Source: Sphingomonas sp. AP4-R1 (lineage in GTDB: Bacteria; Pseudomonadota; Alphaproteobacteria; Sphingomonadales; Sphingomonadaceae). From it: a DNA stretch of 64,000 nt. Each line of letters begins with the position of its first letter. The stretch's first letter is position 1. Where the stretch lies: NCBI RefSeq assembly GCF_013113735.1, contig NZ_CP053346.1:2494001-2558000 (forward strand). Reading direction: 5' to 3'. The notes beneath the pieces were generated by a model, which was not told the DNA's origin, searched no databases, and saw nothing but the letters and a program-made list of their open reading frames with translations. Both the position numbers and the translations under genes were made by a program. This document shows positions 45,519-54,811 of this stretch, piece after piece.

Positions 45519-46763
45519 ATGGGCATCGATCATTTCCAAGTGAACAACTACCGGGCATTTACCGCTGTCAGCGTGGAAGTTCAGCCACTAACACTTCTAT
45601 TCGGATATAACAGTGCCGGGAAAAGCGCACTCATGCGCTGGCTGCCGACCTTGCGTGATACAATCACGTAATCTGGGAATTCCCCAATCAATATGAATGC
45701 AGCCGCCCTTCGCGGGATGAGCTTTCAGAATCTTCTATCAACTTTCGGTTCGAGTTCCGCCTTGTCATTTACCTTGGTGGGCGAAGGATACGAGTTTGAG
45801 TTCGTTGTTCGCGATCTTGCCGACCAACATACGCAGGTGATCGAGTCACTTCGAATAGCTAAAGATGGTACACTCATCGGAAGTCTGCGCTGGGCGGCAT
45901 TGCGCGAGCGGCTCACAACGTATTTCCTAGAGACTAGCGCTGGGGTCGAAGAGGTTGAAGTGACCTTCTCGGGGATATTGCCGCAAGTGTCAGAGGCCTC
46001 TGACCCTATCAGCGTGGCCGCGATCTGCAGCCAGATTCTACCAAAGTTGGTGGGCAACACTTATTGGCTACAAGCCAATCGCGCGACGCCGCCTCGGCAT
46101 GAGACTTATCGACCTGATGCACCTCTAGCCCCAGATGGCACTGGCATAACCCAGCTGATTTACGCGAACGACATTTCGGGCTCAGATATTATGTCGGCAC
46201 TTGCCGATTGGTATCAAACGGCGATGGGGTCCCGATTAGCGATCAGGAGGGGGGCTTTCGCTTCTGAAGAGCTCTTTTCCTTTTGCATCGAATCGTCAGG
46301 TTCTCTCATAGAACTTGCGGATACCGGTGAAGGAATGGGCCAGGTTCTTTCTATTATCGCCCTACTCCTACTTGCGGAGCGTGATCTCCTAGGCCCCAAT
46401 CCAATTCTGGTGTTGGAGCACCCAGAGCTTCATCTACATGCTGCGGCAGAACCCGCCCTCGCGCGCCTACTTTGCCGAGTTGCCGCAAGCGGAAAGGCTC
46501 AAATCCTAGCCGAGACGCACTCGGAGAGCTTTTTGCTCGCCGTTCAACTGGCGATCCTTGATCAGCAGCTAAAAGTTTCTGACGTGCTTGTTTATTGGGT
46601 GGAGAAAGAGGCTAACCAACCAGCCAAAACAGCCCCAATAAGGTTCGATTCCGAGGCACGACCGGCTGGGGGATCATGGCCACCAGGGGTGTTCAACGAG
46701 CGGGCCGAAATGGCCCGCGCGGTCGTCTTGGCTCGCCGACCAGATAGTAACAATGCGAGTTGA
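45519..46763 (+). pseudogene. AAA ATPase of OLD/DUF3696 type with an internal stop
   Basis: A 414-codon frame, start MGIDHFQVNNYRAF at 45519 after GGAGGG. Walker A is LLFGYNSAGKSAL (residues ~31-43). The C-terminal half has the ABC-like signature ADTGEGMGQVLSIIALLLLAE, Walker B ILVLEHPELHL, AETHSESFL, and a DUF3696-type end GGSWPPGVFNERAEMA. A TAA at 45669-45671 follows LRDTIT and, if a CAA Gln codon mutated, would split the gene. The rest of the frame is intact to TGA 46761-46763. OLD-type ATPases partner TOPRIM-like nucleases in phage defence, and such a partner follows. GC content is lower than the neighbours. Confidence 0.8.
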
Positions 46764-47740
46764 ACTTGATGCGGCGCTGTTTTCCGGAGTGGGAAATGCG
46801 CTGGATCTACATGTGATCGCGTGGGCCGCTTTGAAAGGGCCGTCACAGAGTTCTCATCTCTGACGATCGAGACGCGCGTTTTCTCAGGTGGTTCGGAGGT
46901 TTGGGTCATCAAGAGCGTGAAGAGTGGGAACTGGCGCTATCGGACGCCTACTCGCTTGAGTCTCGCGAGCCGGCTGATCGCGCAGCACTCGTTTTGCCCA
47001 TTCCACAATCGGTGTGGAACACCACTCCTCCACGACTAACGCTCAGCGACGCGGCAACGTTTGTCCAGCAGCCTTTTTTGGCATTGTTAGAAAATGGAAC
47101 CTCGGATCGCAGTTTCATTCTTGCCGTGGCGTCTACCGCAGAGCGCTCGTTCTTCGAACGAATGGAGGCAGCCGGCAGTCTATTTTTCGAGAGCGCCGGA
47201 GGCATAACGAGCCTGACAAGGCGAGTGAACAACCTGGACGCTCCAACTAGGCACAGAATGTGGGCGCTGTTCGATAGCGACGCACTCAGACCAAACGCGC
47301 CGAGCGGACAATCCAATCAGGCCGTCGCCGCCTGCGTCGCAGCCAGTGTGCCGCATCATCGGCTTCAACGGCGCAGTATCGAAAACTATCTCCCATCGGG
47401 GCAACTTCAGACGTGGGCCAACGCCAGCGGAGCCGGCCGACAGGAACGGCTGCGAAAGGTTCGAGCATTGGGACGCCTGAGCGGCGAGCAACGCGCCCAT
47501 TGGAGTATGAAGGGCGGGTTTGCTGGGGATGAGAACAGACAGGGCGATAGCGCAGGAGCGCTTTTTGTTACGGTTGAGGCGGCTGACCGGGCGACATTGC
47601 GGACCGGCTTCGGCGATCACGTGTGGGAAATTTTCCGAGATAACTTGATAGGGGATAACGATCTAACGGCGGATAACAGCATCGCTGAGCTTCAGGTCGT
47701 CATCATAGTTTCGGGGTTTGCGCATGATGTCCTCCGGTGA
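46753..47740 (+). pseudogene. TOPRIM-like partner protein, frameshifted
   Basis: Starts at ATG 46753, overlapping the ATPase stop by 11 bases. Reading continues through three frames: MRVELDAALFSGVGNALDLHVIAW, then FERAVTEFSSLTIETRVFSGGSEVWVI, then EREEWELALSDAYSLESREPADRAALVLPIPQSV. This implies two small indels near 46820 and 46895. The long last part has FLALLENGTSDRSFIL, ESAGGITSLTRRVNNL, MWALFDSDALRPN and RRSIENYLP, a TOPRIM/DUF4435-type arrangement (Glu and DxD-like acidic residues, then an IENYL stretch). The 3' end (HDVLR) may also be truncated. A later start in the third frame cannot be excluded. Confidence 0.65.
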
Positions 47741-48007
47741 TCGGTCGGACGATCCAGTTAGGCGGCGAGGACGTGGACGAAGCTGCCTAATCCTCGTCCT
47801 AACGGTTATGTTGCCCGTCGATACCGGCGCGATCTTTGCTCGCTCGTCGGCGCTTTCACCCGCTCTCCTGCGAAGGAAGCTTTGCGCCGAAGGGAATATC
47901 TATCCTAATCTCGACGCGATTGTCATTCTCGTCTGAGATCGGCCTAATTGACACGGCCGTCGTCTTCGCCGGAACGATGCCGTTGACTGTCATGCGGCGG
48001 GCCGCGA
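47741..48007. other. Gene-free stretch between the TOPRIM gene and IS110
   Basis: About 270 bases without a convincing gene; only short frames without motifs. It probably represents IS or recombination debris. Confidence 0.3.
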
Positions 48008-49005
48008 TCACCACAACCAGTTGCGATGACAATGCGAGCCCGTAGCGCCGCCCTTGCGGGCGACGGCGACGGCGGCGCGCTTGAAGCCGAGCCGCTCTCG
48101 GAGCTGCAGCCCCCATCTGCGTAGATCGCATTCGGACCGGCTGCGGGTGAGAAGCACGGTAGCGGCTTCGTAGAGCAGCCCGCCAGATGGCTGTCGCCAC
48201 GCCGGGAGATGTGACCGTCATAGTTGATCTAGCCGGACTGATAGCGCCGAGTGGTCAGCCCCACCCAGGCACCTACTGATCGGGAGCGCTTGAAGCTGGA
48301 CGGGTCCTTGATCGCGGTGATAAACGAGGTGGCGGTCACGACGCCGACGCCGGGGATCGACATGAGCAGCTGGCAGGCATCGCTGCGTCGAGCATCAGCC
48401 GGCAGCTTGCGTCCAAGCTCTGCGGCGCGAAGGCGGATGGCATGCCAAGCCTCGAGCAACGGTCGAATGATCCGGGCCAGGTCGACATTGTCGGCCAGCA
48501 GCGCTTCCACATGACGCTCGAACTTCCTGCCCATGACAGCCGGAACGATGAGGCCGAATGTCTTCATCAGGCCTCTGATCTGGTTCGACAGCTCCGTGCC
48601 GATCCGCACCAGTCGAGTCCGCGCTGCCACTAAGGTGCGCGCGAGCATGCTATCGAAGCTTTTGACCCGCACTTCCTTGTAGAAGCCAACCTCCGCCAAA
48701 TGGGCGAGACCGTCGGCATCGTTGGCGTCCGTCTTGTTCGCCGCCATGTCGAGTGCCGCTTTGGCATGACGCGCATCGATGCAGATCGCCGGCATCCCCT
48801 CCGCGGTCAACGCGTGGAAGAACCACACCGACAGCGGACCGGTCTCGAACACGACCCGCTTGGCGGCAGGCGCATGCTTGCGGATCAGCGCCGCGAGCAG
48901 TTGCGGGTCCGACGAACACTTGCCGCGCCAGACGCGCTTGCCTGCGCGCCGAATTGATACCGCCGTCTCTTTCAGCGAAACGTCGAGCCCGATATACTCG
49001 TCCAT
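48008..49005 (-). pseudogene. IS110-family transposase pseudogene
   Basis: Transposase of IS110 type (RuvC-like DEDD). MDEYIGLDVSLKETAVSI, VVFETGPLSVWFFHAL and NKTDANDADGLAHLAEVGFY give the catalytic acidic residues, and LLMSIPGVGVVTATSFITAI and RSVGAWVGLTTRRYQSG the C-terminal Tnp_20 part. A TAG ends the frame at 48229-48231, where GEI/VDYDG is normally read. A single-base deletion follows at about 48190, after which [42 protein letters not shown] is readable to a TGA at 48008-48010. Two lesions make it inactive. Confidence 0.85.
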
Positions 49006-49138
49006 GGCTGTTCTCCATCAGATGCTTGGGCCCGGCTTCCGGTCGTGAGCCCGTACTTCCATCTTAGTCGGGAACAGCCACCCGCCTCCATCTCGTGACA
49101 GCCTGAGGTCTCGCTCCCGCGATTACCCCATGCTGATG

Positions 49139-49183
49139 TTGCTACCCGTGTGCGAAATGTTCATATTGCTACCCGTGTGCGAA
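49139..49183. repeat. 18-base tandem-type direct repeat
   Basis: TTGCTACCCGTGTGCGAA occurs at 49139-49156 and again at 49166-49183, a period of 27 bases. Paired copies at a short spacing are typical of the multiple end repeats of IS21-type elements. No matching inverted copy is visible, so it may be the remaining end of a lost insertion sequence. It marks the left edge of the ABC-3C segment. Confidence 0.5.
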
Positions 49184-49646
49184 GCTCGGCAATGTGCGAG
49201 GCGGCAGTGCTGATGTCGGCGCAGTCCTACTTGCCGGGGCGCTCAATCTTTTCGCGGAGGCGAAGCGGCACGGCGGCGGTCGTTCGGACGAGCGGTTGTC
49301 TGTCGACCTTGCTACGCTTCACCGCACGCTGGATGATCATATCGCCGACGGGGAGCGGCCTTCGCTTGCCCGGGACGGTCTCATTCTTGGCGGACCCGTG
49401 CCGACCATTCGCTCCGACCAGCAGCGCTAGGGTCGACGACGTCGGTGCCAGCGGTGCTTGGAGATCAACCGGCTTCGGCCTCGCGCCGATCCAGACGAAG
49501 CGGCGAGGCATTCGGGAGGCTCGCCCTTTCAAGCGGTGCTTGGCGCAAGGGCAATTTCAGATAAAAGGTCGGCCCATGAGCTGCCTGAGTTATCATGGTC
49601 GTGCGCCAACGCACTCGCGCCGGAGCATGGCGCCGAGGGCGCCGGC
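49184..49646. other. Gene-free region upstream of the ABC-3C genes
   Basis: About 460 bases. Minus- and plus-strand frames up to ~170 codons exist, but none has a recognisable motif. The plus-strand frame continues into the Mrr-like gene and is judged to be untranslated upstream of the chosen start. A promoter could not be identified by eye. Confidence 0.35.
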
Positions 49647-50606
49647 ATGATGTACCGTTATGAAGACCTGGGAGACGATCAGTTTGAATCGCTAATCGTC
49701 CTTCTCTGCCGTCACCTGCTCGGTGTTGGTGTGAAAGGGTTCGCCAAAGGCCCAGATGGCGGCCGAGACGCGAAGTTCGTCGGCACCGCCCAGCTTTTTC
49801 CGAGCACTGCAGGTCCGTGGGTGGGAACCGTCATCGTTCAAGCGAAGCACACTAACGGCTACAATAAGAGTTTTTCTGAGCCGGAATTCTACAGCACCAA
49901 GTCCGACAAGACCGTGATCGGTGAAGAAGTCCTGCGCGTGAAAAAGCTGCGTGAGGCCGGCCAAATCGATCACTACATGCTGTTTTCAAACCGAAGGCTT
50001 GCCGGCAATGCCGAGCAGACGATCACGACCTATATCGCGGAAGCCGCCGGCCTGCCCGAAAGCTCGATCTATCTGTGCGGCATCGAGCAACTCGAGTCTT
50101 GGCTGAAGCAGTTTCCCGAAGCTGCGAAGCTCGCTAATCTCGATCCGGTCGACTCACCGCTGATCGTGTCACCTGATGAGCTGGCCGAAGTGGTCGAGGC
50201 GTTCGCCGCGCATAGTGCGCTGATCGAGGATACGATCGACGCGCCGCCCGAGGCGCGCACACCCTATGAGGTGAAGAACGTCCTCAACCAGATGACCCCG
50301 GAATATGCGACGCTGCAGCGCCGGCGTTATCTGAAGGATACCGCCCAGATCCGCGCCTTTCTCGCCGCACCCGAGAACCAGCATATTTTGAAAGCCTATG
50401 AGGCAGCAGTCGACGAGTTTGAGCTCAAGATCATCGCGAAGCGCAAGGAGTATCAGAATTTCGACGCGGTGATGAACTACCTCGTCGACCTGCTGTTCGA
50501 TCGCGATCCGGTCCTGCGGCAGCACAAGCGCCTGACCCGCGCGGTCGTCTTCTACATGTACTGGAACTGCGACATCGGCCTCGGGGCGGACGATGCTGCG
50601 GCCTAG
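49647..50606 (+). CDS. ABC-3C system protein with an Mrr-like nuclease domain
   Basis: A 319-residue effector of an ABC-three-component system. The N-terminal domain matches Mrr-like PD-(D/E)XK endonucleases: Glu14 in DQFESL, then GPDGGRD (Asp41) and IVQAKH (Gln65 and Lys67). A C-terminal helical domain (from ~residue 190, ending FYMYWNCDIGL) is typical of ABC-3C accessory proteins. The ATG pair at 49647/49650 is chosen because YRYEDLGDDQFESL starts Mrr-type domains. The next gene overlaps by 14 bases, so the three genes form a compact operon. The protein should cut DNA when activated by the SMC-like ATPase. Confidence 0.85.
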   Translation: MMYRYEDLGDDQFESLIVLLCRHLLGVGVKGFAKGPDGGRDAKFVGTAQLFPSTAGPWVGTVIVQAKHTNGYNKSFSEPEFYSTKSDKTVIGEEVLRVKKLREAGQIDHYMLFSNRRLAGNAEQTITTYIAEAAGLPESSIYLCGIEQLESWLKQFPEAAKLANLDPVDSPLIVSPDELAEVVEAFAAHSALIEDTIDAPPEARTPYEVKNVLNQMTPEYATLQRRRYLKDTAQIRAFLAAPENQHILKAYEAAVDEFELKIIAKRKEYQNFDAVMNYLVDLLFDRDPVLRQHKRLTRAVVFYMYWNCDIGLGADDAAA

Positions 50607-50841
50607 CAAGCACGCTCATCCCGACCGCACGGTCGTCAACGTCGCGATACTGCTGTTGAAGCGGCTCAAAGCGAAGCGGCTGGCCGACTACAGCTCGTTG
50701 CTTTCCTATGCTCGCAAGAGCGTGTCGGGCGGCGACGTGCTGTTCCTGCCCTCGCTCAACTTCCTGTTCCTGCTGGGCTTGGTGATCTACCATCCGAAAA
50801 CGGACTCGTTCGAATATGTTGGCCTGAATGAAGCCGTCTAA
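50593..50841 (+). CDS. ABC-3C middle component (MC6-like)
   Basis: An 82-residue protein reading MLRPSKHAHPDRTVVNVAILLLKRLKAK...LPSLNFLFLLGLVIYHPKTDSFEYV, the pattern of small ABC-3C middle components (RPSKHxxPDxTV and LNFLYxLG). It is predicted to bridge the ATPase and the effector. It overlaps its neighbours by 14 bases on each side, so translation of all three components is coupled. The signature is short, but the operon position makes the assignment firm. Confidence 0.85.
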   Translation: MLRPSKHAHPDRTVVNVAILLLKRLKAKRLADYSSLLSYARKSVSGGDVLFLPSLNFLFLLGLVIYHPKTDSFEYVGLNEAV

Positions 50842-52624
50842 GCTCTATACCGACCAGCCGGACCGGTTCGCCGCGGTCGAATTCACGCCTGAGCTTAATG
50901 TGGTCCTCGCGGAGATCCGGCTGCCGGAGAACCAAGATCAGGACACGCATAATCTCGGCAAGACGACGCTCGGCCGGTTGCTCGACTTTGGTTTCCTGGC
51001 CGGCCGGGATCAGAACTTTTTCCTGTTCCGGCACGAGGACCGGTTTGGCGAGTTCGTATTTTTCCTTGAGGTGGAGCTGCTCGACGGCACCTATGTCACG
51101 GTGCGTCGGAGCGTTGCCGGGCATAGCCGGATCGCGTTCAAGAAGCATGTCGCACGCCATCAGGATTTCTCTGACCTCCCCGATCGCGACTGGGACCATC
51201 TTGACGTCCCGTTCGAGCGGGCGCGCGAGCTGCTCGACAGCTATCTCGACTGGCGGGCGCTCAAACCGTGGCACTACCGCAAAGGGCTTGGCTACTTCCT
51301 TCGCTCGCAGGAAGATTTCGGCGACGTGTTCCACCTGCGCCGCTTCGCCAACTCGCACGCCGACTGGAAGCCGTTTCTCGCCCACATATTGGGCTTTGAT
51401 GCCGCGCTCATCGGTGAACATTACGCCAAGGAAGCGGCGCTTGCCGAAATGGAGAGCAAGTCGGCGACGATCCGGCAGGAGCTGGGCGGCGGGGACATTG
51501 AGGACGCCGGCAAGATCGACGGCATCCTCCTCCTGAAGACGCAGGAGGTCGATAAGAAGCAGGCGCTGCTCGACGGCTTCGATTTTCGTAGCGAGGACAA
51601 ATCCGAGACGAAGCTTCTGGTGGACAAGGTCGACGAGCGGATCGCGGTGCTAAATGCGCGCCGCTACTCGCTGATGGCCAACCGCAAGAAGATCGTCGCG
51701 TCGCTGCAGGACGACCAGATCCTCTTCAATCCCGATGAGGCCGCTGAGCTGTTCGAAGAGGCGGGCGTCCTGTTTGGCGGCCAGATCAAACGCGACTTCC
51801 AGCAGCTGATCGATTTCAACAAGGCTATTACCGAAGAGCGCCAGGGCTATCTCGTAGAGGAGCGAGCGGACATCGATGTCGAGCTGAAGACGGTCAATGC
51901 CGAGCTCACCGCGCTCGGCAAGCGCCGCGCCGAGATGCTTGCCTTTCTCAGCGAGACCGACAGCTTCGCCAAATACAAGCGGTTCAGCAGCGAGTTAGTG
52001 ACGCTGCGCGCCGACATCCAGTCCCTCCAGCGGCAGCGCGATTTTGTCCATCGTCTGCAACAGCTGCGGACCGACATTCGCTCGCTACAGGAAGAGAAAA
52101 TCCATCTTCAAAGCGCGATCGAAGCCGATGTCGAGGCGAAGAGCGCGAATGCCGACAGCCTGTTCTCCGCGATCCGGCTCTACTTCAACGAAATCGTCGA
52201 AGAGGTCATCGATAGCAAGGCGCTCCTCAATGTCTCGGTCAACCGTGCCGGCCATCTCGAGTTCAAGGCCGAGCTGCTGGACGAAGCTGGCAACGCCACG
52301 AGCGCCGATCGCGGCCACAGCTACCGCAAGCTGCTCTGCGTCGCCTTCGACCTCGCGCTGATCCGCGCGCACCTGTGCGAAGCGTTCCCGCGCTTCGCCT
52401 ATCATGACGGCGTGCTGGAGTCGCTCGACGACCGCAAGAAGGAGGTCCTGATCTCCGTGTTGCGGCGCTACACCGGCATGGGGATCCAATCGATCGTCAC
52501 GCTGATCGATTCCGATCTACCGAAACGTTCGGTCGACCAGCCCTTCTTCGAAGGCGATGAGATCGTGTTGCTTCTGCATGACGAGGGCGAGAGCGGCCGC
52601 CTGTTCAAAATGCCATCATGGTAA
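50828..52624 (+). CDS. DUF2326-domain SMC-like ATPase of an ABC-3C system
   Basis: A 598-residue SMC/RAD50-like ATPase. The Walker A region is unusual but typical of the family: DTHNLGKTTLGRLLDF near residues 39-54. Residues ~185-430 are coiled coil (EMESKSATIRQEL..., ELVTLRADIQSLQRQRDFVHRLQQLRTDIRSLQEEKIHLQ). The C-terminal ATPase lobe holds RGHSYRKLLCVAFDLALI and FAYHDGVLESLDDRKKEVL, the DUF2326 hallmark. ABC-3C ATPases are thought to sense invading DNA and trigger the effector. A short distance after it the strand changes direction. Confidence 0.88.
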   Translation: MKPSKLYTDQPDRFAAVEFTPELNVVLAEIRLPENQDQDTHNLGKTTLGRLLDFGFLAGRDQNFFLFRHEDRFGEFVFFLEVELLDGTYVTVRRSVAGHSRIAFKKHVARHQDFSDLPDRDWDHLDVPFERARELLDSYLDWRALKPWHYRKGLGYFLRSQEDFGDVFHLRRFANSHADWKPFLAHILGFDAALIGEHYAKEAALAEMESKSATIRQELGGGDIEDAGKIDGILLLKTQEVDKKQALLDGFDFRSEDKSETKLLVDKVDERIAVLNARRYSLMANRKKIVASLQDDQILFNPDEAAELFEEAGVLFGGQIKRDFQQLIDFNKAITEERQGYLVEERADIDVELKTVNAELTALGKRRAEMLAFLSETDSFAKYKRFSSELVTLRADIQSLQRQRDFVHRLQQLRTDIRSLQEEKIHLQSAIEADVEAKSANADSLFSAIRLYFNEIVEEVIDSKALLNVSVNRAGHLEFKAELLDEAGNATSADRGHSYRKLLCVAFDLALIRAHLCEAFPRFAYHDGVLESLDDRKKEVLISVLRRYTGMGIQSIVTLIDSDLPKRSVDQPFFEGDEIVLLLHDEGESGRLFKMPSW

Positions 52625-52655
52625 GGTGGAAGGATGCCGCTTGGCGGCGGCGATT

Positions 52656-53870
52656 TCACACCGGCAGCCGCGCGCCGAACTTGTTGGCGATCAGCATTTC
52701 TAGCCGAAAGACCAGCATCAGCTGGATAAACAGGCGGGAGCTGCGCGCGAGGTAGGCGGCGTAGCTGATCGTCTCGACCTCGCCCTGGCCGCCTTTGCCC
52801 GCGCGATACTCGATCATCCCCGACGCGCGATCGAACGTCATGCCGCCGTGGTGCGAGGCATTGCGCAGCTGATTGTCGAACTCGCCGGCGACCGCCGCTA
52901 GCGCCGGATTGCCGGCAAACGCCTTGGTGCGACCGGCTTTGTCGGTCGCCCGATACGCCTCGAAGGTGATCGACCGCAGCTGGTCGAACGGGCGATCCTC
53001 GATCAGATTGTTCACCGCGGTCAGCAGCTCCACGTTGTCGCCGAACGCCTCGAACGCGTTCCCGTAGAACATGCGCGTAAGATCGAAATTGGACGACGCG
53101 GCGACATGGGAATCATCAACCGTGATGGCCGACGCCACGAGCTGATGCACCTGTGAGAATTCGGAGTAAGCGCCGAGGTAGGCCTTGCAGACCTCGAAGT
53201 AGCGGCGCCCGTGCGCGGCGCTCAGTTCAGCGCCATAATAGGCAACGAAGCGCTCAAAGTCCTTTTTCTGGACCGCGACGCTGACCTGGTCGAAAAGTCC
53301 TTCCCACAGCCGCTCGTAATAGGGGCGGGTCAGGTCTCCGATAAATTGGAAGATCCAATCTTGGATCGAGCTGGGCGGGTCTTCGTACCCGGCGGTGTCG
53401 ACAAACCCATCTATCCGCTTCTGGGCCAGATCGAGCTTACCGTTACGAGTAAGGGACCAGGCCGCCCGGAGTTGCGGCCACTCCTCCATGACCCGCGCTC
53501 GTCGCGGCTCGTCAACCGAGAAGGGTGGGAGTTCTTGCGACAGGCCTGCCCGCGCCCTTGCATCCAGCATGGCATCAACAAGGTTTCGGCCATGTTCGAT
53601 ACTGGGAAACGCATCGGCACTGCCAATCTCTTCCTTGGTGAACACGAAGCTTGGGTGGAGATTGACGATCGACCCCCCATCATCGGGCGCCGCCCGCGTA
53701 GCGTTCGGCCCGAACGACATGCCAACCTTATCCTCGATCAGGATACCCATCTCCTGGCCGCAGTTCCGGCACGCGAAATGATGGGCTTGGACCGGCTCAG
53801 CGCCCATCCCGATCCGCAACACATGGACGGTCCCGCACTCGTCGCAGGATGCATATTCTCGAACGATCAT
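52656..53870 (-). CDS. Zinc-ribbon protein with a C-terminal HEPN-like motif
   Basis: A 404-residue protein of no named family. The N-terminus has a zinc ribbon: C9-x2-C12 (SCDECG) and C34-x2-C37 (FACRNCG). The middle is mostly helical. Near the C-terminus LRNASHHGG gives R336 and H341, an R-x4-H HEPN motif in an RN-x3-H arrangement, followed by a long helix (YLARSSRLFIQLMLVFRLEMLIANKFG). HEPN domains are commonly RNases in toxin and defence proteins. Its ATG follows directly after a hairpin-T run, with no obvious Shine-Dalgarno, so it may have its own start or be leaderless. Its context is the convergent set next to ABC-3C. Confidence 0.72.
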   Translation of the reverse strand: MIVREYASCDECGTVHVLRIGMGAEPVQAHHFACRNCGQEMGILIEDKVGMSFGPNATRAAPDDGGSIVNLHPSFVFTKEEIGSADAFPSIEHGRNLVDAMLDARARAGLSQELPPFSVDEPRRARVMEEWPQLRAAWSLTRNGKLDLAQKRIDGFVDTAGYEDPPSSIQDWIFQFIGDLTRPYYERLWEGLFDQVSVAVQKKDFERFVAYYGAELSAAHGRRYFEVCKAYLGAYSEFSQVHQLVASAITVDDSHVAASSNFDLTRMFYGNAFEAFGDNVELLTAVNNLIEDRPFDQLRSITFEAYRATDKAGRTKAFAGNPALAAVAGEFDNQLRNASHHGGMTFDRASGMIEYRAGKGGQGEVETISYAAYLARSSRLFIQLMLVFRLEMLIANKFGARLPV

Positions 53871-53882
53871 GCATCAGACGAT

Positions 53883-53926
53883 AAAAGGTGCGGTCAGCGA
53901 GGTCACTAGCCTCACTCCACCGCACC
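53883..53926 (-). terminator. Hairpin and T-run between the HGTR-type and zinc-ribbon genes
   Basis: GGTGCGGT (53887-53894) pairs with ACCGCACC (53919-53926); an inner GAGG/CCTC pair extends it. On the minus strand the stem is followed by TTTTAT, as in an intrinsic terminator, 12 bases before the zinc-ribbon start codon. It may end transcription of the two upstream genes or act as an attenuator for the third. Confidence 0.55.
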
Positions 53927-53944
53927 GATTGAAAGCCGCGCCGC

Positions 53945-54811
53945 TCAATGCGCGCGATTGTCGTAATGAGGCCAGAGTTCCTCGTCAGGCACGGTAATGA
54001 AGGCCGTGATCCGATCCGGCGAAATCGCATCGTATCGCATCAGGCCGCAGCCTTCCTCCTGCGCGGCCGTGTCGTCGTCACCGGTGGTAAGCCACCATGC
54101 GACCGCCCCGATCAGCTCGGCCAGCAGGTTCGGCTCATCACCGATCTCGCCGCGCGGATTGGCGGCGGCAATCGCCTCTTCGCCGGTAAGCCGAAACTGC
54201 AGCAACGTGCCCTGTCCGCGACGCCGGTTCTCGTCGTGGCAGATCTCGTTAAGCAGATAGTTGGCGACGTGATGATCGAATTCCGATCCTTCGACCAGGT
54301 AGTGGTTGCAGCCACGGACGAGCCCACTCCTCGAGAACAGACCGTAGACCATGCCTTCGCGATTGCCGGCCCGGCTGCAAACGAACTCGATCGCTTCGGC
54401 AACGCGACCACCGATCTCGGGCCACCGGGGATGTTCGCCGAGAAAGGCCTCGATAGCCGCCACCCGTTCAACGGCGATCAGCGGGCGCAGCCCCTCCCGC
54501 TCGATCGAGCGACGTTGCGCGTCGTTGATACGGGTGCCGTGATACGCGAAGACGTCGCGTACCAGCAGCCAGGTACGCGCGGCCTCCCACAAGCGACGCT
54601 TGTCGGCAATCTGGTACAGCGCGAACCGTGCGCTGACGGGGCTTTCAGGATCGGCGTCCCTGAGTTGCTCGCCTGCGTCAACGGGCAAGAGGTCGCCGAG
54701 CTGGAAAACCAAGCTCGGCAGCCATCGCGGACCGTCATCGAATTCCACAATGGGACAGGGTGGGGGGCGGGGACAAGGCCTCTCACGCGTTCGGCTTCTC
54801 GATTGCGCCAT
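53945..54811 (-). CDS. Putative ADP-ribosyltransferase-fold protein (HGTR motif)
   Basis: A 288-residue protein of unassigned family. VFAYHGTRINDAQRRSIEREGLRP at residues 88-110 resembles the first strand and helix of ART-type folds, which start with YHGT and end with a Gly-Leu turn. GNREGMVYGLFSRSG (149-163) and VEGSEFDHHVANYLLNE could provide the second and third core elements. No invariant catalytic Glu was assigned, so activity is open. The ATG at 54811 lies 29 bases inside the upstream HEPN-like gene, which supports operon coupling. The N-terminal 20 residues are Arg/Pro-rich. An alternative is a non-enzymatic host-interaction protein. Confidence 0.5.
   Translation of the reverse strand: MAQSRSRTRERPCPRPPPCPIVEFDDGPRWLPSLVFQLGDLLPVDAGEQLRDADPESPVSARFALYQIADKRRLWEAARTWLLVRDVFAYHGTRINDAQRRSIEREGLRPLIAVERVAAIEAFLGEHPRWPEIGGRVAEAIEFVCSRAGNREGMVYGLFSRSGLVRGCNHYLVEGSEFDHHVANYLLNEICHDENRRRGQGTLLQFRLTGEEAIAAANPRGEIGDEPNLLAELIGAVAWWLTTGDDDTAAQEEGCGLMRYDAISPDRITAFITVPDEELWPHYDNRAH

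Noticed and set aside
45669..45671. Recoding (readthrough) of the TAA in the AAA ATPase
   Set aside because: No readthrough context is evident and the partner gene is also damaged, so pseudogenisation is simpler.
49227..49532. Minus-strand Arg-rich 101-codon frame left of the ABC-3C operon
   Set aside because: No recognisable motif or ribosome binding site; considered as a transposase fragment but no family matched by eye.
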